NCBI GenBank assembly: GCA_024233515.1
Contig: JACKPO010000004.1
Coordinates: 1 to 64,000 of the forward strand
From: Chlamydiales bacterium
Lineage (GTDB): Bacteria > Chlamydiota > Chlamydiia > Chlamydiales > Simkaniaceae
Length of the DNA stretch: 64,000 bases
Reading direction: 5' to 3'
A program made the position numbers and the translations under genes. A model generated the notes under the pieces. It worked only from the letters and a program-made list of their open reading frames with translations. It did not search any database and was not told the DNA's origin. Of the stretch, positions 60,036-64,000 are shown in pieces (position 1 is the first letter of the stretch; each line of letters opens with the position of its first letter).

Positions 60036-60509
60036 ATGTACCAGCTTTTTTCGAAGTTAGGCTATAAAAAACGTCAATGTGAATGGTTTGCCATTTTTGT
60101 TGTTCGTTTTTTCCTAGGGATTTTCTTTACCCTGTCTGGGTTTTTTAAGATGTTTGACGGAAAGCAACACGCCAATCTTTTAGCCACCTTGAAAGATGCT
60201 GGAATGCCTTTCGCAAGCTTCAATGCCTATCTCGTTCCCTTTTTTGAGTTTGCTTGTGGCATCCTTTTGATCGTTGGGTTTCTAACCACCCTCTCTTCTT
60301 TTATCTTGTTTGTGATCATGATCACGGCAATTGTCACCGATCGACTTGCGAGCCTTACCCATCACCCTAGCATGATTGCCTTTGAAAACTTCCTTTATTT
60401 GCCAGAGTTCCTCTATGCCCTCATGTTCTTCTGGCTCTTCTTCTCGGGTCCAGGAAAACTCAGCCTCGACTACCGGTACGGAAAAAAGAAACGGCTTAGT
60501 TCTTACTAA
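60036..60509 (+). CDS. DoxX-family membrane protein
   Basis: 157 residues from ATG 60036, placed 8 bases after AAGGA (an in-frame GTG at 60030 is too close to it). Four helices: VVRFFLGIFFTLSGFFKMFDG, AYLVPFFEFACGILLIVGFL, TLSSFILFVIMITAIVTDRL and FLYALMFFWLFFSGPGKLSL. The opening RFxxGxxF..SGxxK and the final GPGxxSLD are DoxX hallmarks. The function is not well known. It may work in redox or quinone handling. Convergent overlap of 14 bases with msrA. Confidence 0.88.
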   Translation: MYQLFSKLGYKKRQCEWFAIFVVRFFLGIFFTLSGFFKMFDGKQHANLLATLKDAGMPFASFNAYLVPFFEFACGILLIVGFLTTLSSFILFVIMITAIVTDRLASLTHHPSMIAFENFLYLPEFLYALMFFWLFFSGPGKLSLDYRYGKKKRLSSY

Positions 60510-60939
60510 GATATTTCTGGTGATAGGCTTCGGCTTCATAAAATGTCGAAGCGGAAACAATCTCCGTAACCACTCTCTTGTTCCGTTCCTCAGAGATTTT
60601 TTCTTTCGACTGGCGTGCTAATGTTTCTTGCTGGGGGGTGTGAAAGAAGATCGCCGAGCGGTATTGCGAGCCAACATCGGGGCCTTGCCGGTTGGGAGTT
60701 GTCGGGTCATGGATTTCCCAAAAAATAGCGAGAAGTTGCTCATAAGAGATTTTTTGAGGATCAAATGTGATCTCGATTGCCTCTGCGTGACCCGTTGTTC
60801 CCGTGCACACCTCTTTATACTTGGGGTTTTCTTTTGCCCCTCCTGTATAGCCGACGCGGGACGAAACCACCCCTTCAACTTGATCAAACTTTTTTTGAAC
60901 CCCCCAAAAACACCCTGCTGCAAATGTCGCCTTTTCCAT
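60496..60939 (-). CDS. msrA: Peptide methionine-S-sulfoxide reductase
   Basis: 147 residues from ATG 60939 (MEKATFAAGCFWGVQ). The active-site motif is GCFWG, then GVVSSRVGYTGG and YEQLLAIFWEIHDPTTPNRQGPDVGSQYRSAIF. It reduces Met-S-oxide. The frame extends to 60966 but the added MYLYPKRLK is not family sequence. The C-terminal end is short, without extra resolving-cysteine tail. Confidence 0.95.
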   Translation of the reverse strand: MEKATFAAGCFWGVQKKFDQVEGVVSSRVGYTGGAKENPKYKEVCTGTTGHAEAIEITFDPQKISYEQLLAIFWEIHDPTTPNRQGPDVGSQYRSAIFFHTPQQETLARQSKEKISEERNKRVVTEIVSASTFYEAEAYHQKYLSKN

Positions 60940-61033
60940 CTTCAACCTTTTTGGGTATAGATACACATCATGATTGATAAATTCCCAATTTTTGAACCAT
61001 AATATGTATACTTAGGTAAAAAATGGATATAGC

Positions 61034-63241
61034 ATGCTTCTGAATCTTTTAAAAAGACCTTTTAACATGTGGTTCCCCGCACGCGGTGAAGGAAATGCCC
61101 AAGGACTGGGCACTTTTTCAGGAGTCTATTTGCCAAGTGTTCTTCAGATGCTAGGGGTTATTCTCTTCATGCGTTTAGGGTGGATCACAGGACATATTGG
61201 CCTTCCAAAGATGACCCTGATTATCTTCATGGCCTCGTCGATCCTCTTTCTCACAGGACTCTCGATGACCTCAATTGTCACGAATATGAAGGTGGGATCA
61301 GGAGGCTCATACTATATTATTTCTCGCTCACTCGGTGTCGAGTTTGGAAGCGCTATTGGGATCCTTCTTACCATTGCTCAGCTCACAACGATTGCCGTCT
61401 GCGTCTCAGGGTTTGCTCTCTCACTGCAGGAGTTGATGCCCCATCTCTCCTTGAACTTTTTAGAGATCTGTACTCTTGCGGGACTTGCCATCGTCGCTCT
61501 TTTTCCTGTCGATTTTGCTCTAAAAGCGCAAGGAGGAATCTTCTGTATTCTGATTGCCTCCATCGTTTCGGTCTTTTTTGGAAGTGGATCGCAGATCCCA
61601 GAGACGGTAACTCCTCTTCCGAACATGACAACCATTAGCTTTTGGGCAGCTTTTGCCCTTTTCTTCCCAGCGACAACGGGAATTGAATCGGGCATGGCGA
61701 TGTCTGGCGACCTAAAAAACCCTTCTCGCTCTTTGGCAATTGGAACAATGGCCGCCGTTGTAACGGCATTCGTTGCTTACCTCTCCCTATCGATTTTCCT
61801 CTCTTCGCAAGTCTCAAGTGAGCTCCTCAAAAGTCACCCGATGATCATCTATTATGTCTCGAAGGTCAGCTCACTCTTCGTTTTAGGGGTATGGTGTGGA
61901 ACCTTATCAAGCGCCCTGGGAAGTATGATCACCTCCCCGCGGACGTTGCAATCCCTTGCCAAAGATCACATCCTCCCAAAATTCTTATCAAAGAGTGTGG
62001 TCGCCCCAGGGATTTTGATCATCTGCTTAGCGAGTTTGATGACCCTTTTCACCGATATGAACCACCTCCTCCCGATTTTATCGATGGTCTGTTTGATGAC
62101 CTATGGACTCCTTAATTTTGTCGCCTTCTTCGAGTCATTCATTCAAAACCCCAGCTGGCGTCCCCTCTTCCGAACACCGATGGGGGTTTCTTTAGCGGGA
62201 ACTCTTGCTTGCCTTGTGAGTATGTTCATGATCAATGCAGGTTGGGCCTTTATTATTCTCGTGGCGGTGATCGCTTTAGGGCTATGGACGACGAAACGAA
62301 AGCTTCAAGGAAACTGGGATGATATCCGCTACAGCATTTTCTCATTTTTTGCCTCAACAGCCACTAATAAACTCGTCCATCTGAAGAAAAATCCCCGCAG
62401 CTGGCGGCCGAATATCTTGGCGATTGTTGATCCAGAACTCAGAGACACTCAAATCGTGAACTTTGCCCACGCCCTCAATCAAAAGAAGGGATTCCTCACT
62501 TATGGCGCAACCCTTCCCAACACTGATAACTTAGAAATCACCCAGACAACTTTCGAAGATTACTTTAGAAAACGGGATATTCCTTGCTTCTTCCACATCA
62601 ACGCCCATAATATCCATTCCATGGGAACCCATAACATCGTGCAAAACTATGGAATGGGACCTTTGCAACCGAATACCATTATCCTCAAACCCCCCGCCGA
62701 TAAGCCGGAGGAATTTTGTGAGTTGATCAAAGCCTCTCATGAACTCCAGAAAAACCTCGTTATCGTCAAGAGCGACCCCACAAATTCTTCCCTCTCTTTG
62801 GAAACAAAGGATAAACACATTGATTTGTGGTGGGGTGGTCAGGTTCATTCTAACTTCGAGCTCAGTCTTGCCCTCTCTCATCTTTTGCAAGCAGGAAAGA
62901 TGTGGCCGGATGCAACCATCACGATTAAAACCTTGGTGAAAAACGAAGCCGCTCGGATCCACATGGCCAAGTTATTTGAAAAATATCACTCTGTTCTCAG
63001 AGTCAAAAACCTCCACTTCAAGTCATATCTCGATGAGAGTACCGACTTTTATGCTCACATCACCGACTACTCAACCGATGCCGACCTCACCTTCTTAGGA
63101 ATTCGCGCTCCTGAAAGGGAGGAATCCATTGACGCTTATACTTCCTATTTCAAGACCCTTTTGAAAAAAACCGAAGGGATTCCTAGTGTTGCTTATGTCC
63201 TCGCTGGTGAGCGCCTCGATTTCCAAAGGATCTTCGAATGA
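61034..63241 (+). CDS. SLC12-type (cation-chloride cotransporter-like) permease
   Basis: 735 residues. An APC-fold part of twelve helices (about 25-440) opens LGTFSGVYLPSVLQMLGVIL and FMRLGWITGHIGLPKM, the cation-chloride cotransporter (CCC) signature. GSGGSYYIISRSLGVEFG and FAxFFPATTGIESGMAMSGDLKNP follow. The C-terminal 280 residues are cytoplasmic (NILAIVDPELRDTQIVNFAH...), as in the CCC family. The ion or amino-acid substrate cannot be fixed. The stop overlaps the BPL_N gene by 4 bases. Confidence 0.88.
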   Translation: MLLNLLKRPFNMWFPARGEGNAQGLGTFSGVYLPSVLQMLGVILFMRLGWITGHIGLPKMTLIIFMASSILFLTGLSMTSIVTNMKVGSGGSYYIISRSLGVEFGSAIGILLTIAQLTTIAVCVSGFALSLQELMPHLSLNFLEICTLAGLAIVALFPVDFALKAQGGIFCILIASIVSVFFGSGSQIPETVTPLPNMTTISFWAAFALFFPATTGIESGMAMSGDLKNPSRSLAIGTMAAVVTAFVAYLSLSIFLSSQVSSELLKSHPMIIYYVSKVSSLFVLGVWCGTLSSALGSMITSPRTLQSLAKDHILPKFLSKSVVAPGILIICLASLMTLFTDMNHLLPILSMVCLMTYGLLNFVAFFESFIQNPSWRPLFRTPMGVSLAGTLACLVSMFMINAGWAFIILVAVIALGLWTTKRKLQGNWDDIRYSIFSFFASTATNKLVHLKKNPRSWRPNILAIVDPELRDTQIVNFAHALNQKKGFLTYGATLPNTDNLEITQTTFEDYFRKRDIPCFFHINAHNIHSMGTHNIVQNYGMGPLQPNTIILKPPADKPEEFCELIKASHELQKNLVIVKSDPTNSSLSLETKDKHIDLWWGGQVHSNFELSLALSHLLQAGKMWPDATITIKTLVKNEAARIHMAKLFEKYHSVLRVKNLHFKSYLDESTDFYAHITDYSTDADLTFLGIRAPEREESIDAYTSYFKTLLKKTEGIPSVAYVLAGERLDFQRIFE

Positions 63242-63954
63242 CCATCCTCATTTATAGCGACGAAGGAGTGAGCGCCTTTACCCTTGCGGAAACGTTAAGA
63301 ACCTTTCGCGCTTTGTCCAATGAGGTTAAAGTGGTCAATCACCAAACTCTCAATGAAACCGATTGGGAAAAAGAGGCAAAACTCCTTGTGATTCCAGGGG
63401 GAAGAGATATCCCCTACGATCGGAACTTAAGAGGAAAAGGAACCGCAAAAATCCGACGATTTGTAGAAGAGGGTGGGAGCTACCTAGGGATTTGCGCAGG
63501 GGCCTATTTTGGGTGCAGTGAAGTGATCTTTGAAAAAGGAAAACCCTTAGAAGTCCATGAAAAACGGGACCTTGAATTTTTTCCGGGAGCCGCCGTTGGG
63601 ACCCTGTATGACCGCCCCTTTTGTTACGTGACAAACAAGGGTCTTGTTCCTTCTGAAATTGCCTTTGAAGGAAAAACCCTTTATCTCTATTACAATGGAG
63701 GATGCACGTTCAAAAATGCATCGAGTCACCCTTCTGTAACAGTTCTTGCAGAATACAAAGACGCCGACCACCAAAGCGCCATTATCCATTGCAAAGTTGG
63801 AAAGGGAAATGTTATCCTTTCGGGTGTTCATTTCGAAGTCTGTCCAAAGTCTCTCAAACAGGAAGGAGGAGACCCCATGATTGCTAAGAAACTTGAAACA
63901 TCAGACCACGATCGAAAAGCTCTCATCACCACACTTCTCAGTTATCTTTTATGA
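63238..63954 (+). CDS. BPL_N-type (biotin-protein-ligase N-terminal, class I amidotransferase-like) protein
   Basis: 238 residues. VIPGGRDIPYDRNLRGKG and GSYLGICAGAYFGCSEV are the key segments. The nucleophile-elbow cysteine is in GICAGAY as in class I glutamine amidotransferases. SAIIHCKVGKGNVILSGVHFE provides the late strand. It lacks a biotin-ligase catalytic domain, so the role is not known. It is translationally coupled with the SLC12-like gene. Confidence 0.85.
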   Translation: MTILIYSDEGVSAFTLAETLRTFRALSNEVKVVNHQTLNETDWEKEAKLLVIPGGRDIPYDRNLRGKGTAKIRRFVEEGGSYLGICAGAYFGCSEVIFEKGKPLEVHEKRDLEFFPGAAVGTLYDRPFCYVTNKGLVPSEIAFEGKTLYLYYNGGCTFKNASSHPSVTVLAEYKDADHQSAIIHCKVGKGNVILSGVHFEVCPKSLKQEGGDPMIAKKLETSDHDRKALITTLLSYLL

Positions 63955-63955
63955 T

Positions 63956-64000
63956 TTAAATCTCAACGATCAGAAGTGCTTTTCCTTTGCTCACATCGAC
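63956..64000 (-). CDS. C-terminal fragment of an unidentified gene, cut by the window edge
   Basis: The last 15 codons read VDVSKGKALLIVEI then TAA on the minus strand, just after the BPL_N gene. The frame continues past the window edge. Too short to name. The end is convergent with the BPL_N gene. Confidence 0.4.
   Translation of the reverse strand, partial: VDVSKGKALLIVEI

Noticed and set aside
1..64000. CRISPR arrays, rRNA genes, phage integrase or replication origin
   Set aside because: No regularly spaced repeats, no rRNA-like stretches and no integrase or phage structural genes were seen. The direct repeats found are isolated pairs.

Overview
The window looks like chromosome of a Chlamydiota bacterium of the environmental (Parachlamydiales-type) kind. 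This is an inference from gene content: a chlamydial-looking malate dehydrogenase, a queuine-salvage pair (YhhQ plus Tgt), a tRNA-Ile/tRNA-Ala pair away from any rRNA operon, many host-interaction-type proteins with paired hydrophobic segments, and several effector-like genes beside ordinary housekeeping genes. Species cannot be fixed from the sequence alone. Genes are dense, on both strands, often with 4-base ATGA/GTGA overlaps.

Layout. 1-7.0 kb (minus strand): an MBL-fold hydrolase, FAD oxidoreductase and membrane protein operon, a Memo-like protein, a 760-base non-coding stretch with a palindromic element and a candidate structured RNA ending in a UUCG-loop terminator, then gltA and mdh and a membrane protein. 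7.2-12 kb (plus): purU, BolA and monothiol glutaredoxin, MscS channel, queuosine-precursor transporter and Tgt. 12-17.5 kb: a 606-residue protein with a CX5R phosphatase motif (effector candidate), an EamA transporter, a chlamydia-type membrane protein and a GH1 glycosidase. 17.5-26.5 kb: tRNA-Ile, tRNA-Ala, MATE pump, MBL-rhodanese fusion, TypA/BipA, TrkH, a TM2 protein and an alpha/beta hydrolase. 26.5-36 kb: a mutarotase-like gene whose 3' end is duplicated around an inserted ATPase gene, an 877-residue internally repeated protein, an NDH-2/cNMP-domain fusion, transaldolase, and a membrane protein with a RING-like C3HC4 cluster. 36-45 kb: a 2H phosphoesterase, MFS transporter, cytochrome b561, a second ATPase insertion between short direct repeats, and a complete tripartite ABC exporter (adaptor, outer-membrane channel, permease, ATPase). 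45-52.8 kb: an inverse-autotransporter-like beta-helix protein and phytase operon, M3 oligopeptidase and an unknown 434-residue protein. 52.8-64 kb: an IS630-family insertion, an OprB porin/Deg-type protease/DUF805 operon, a secreted TPR protein with a polymorphic-toxin-like tail plus a possible immunity gene, DoxX, MsrA, an SLC12-type transporter and a BPL_N protein.

The strongest unexplained signals are these. (a) Three families of about 165-bp full-length palindromic elements, two of them repeated in the window, have termini starting TATA(C/G)C. Those termini supply stop codons to neighbouring genes and, in one case, a -10 box. (b) Two unrelated-looking single-gene ATPase/PD-(D/E)xK insertions are each flanked by duplicated host sequence (about 103 bp and 25 bp). 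(c) There is a candidate non-coding RNA at 3.43-3.88 kb. (d) There is a set of candidate effectors: a CX5R phosphatase, a RING-like protein, a solenoid-like repeat protein and a TPR-toxin/immunity pair.

Everything was read by eye. Family assignments rest on recognised motifs and overall resemblance, not on searches. No CRISPR array, rRNA gene or replication origin was seen.
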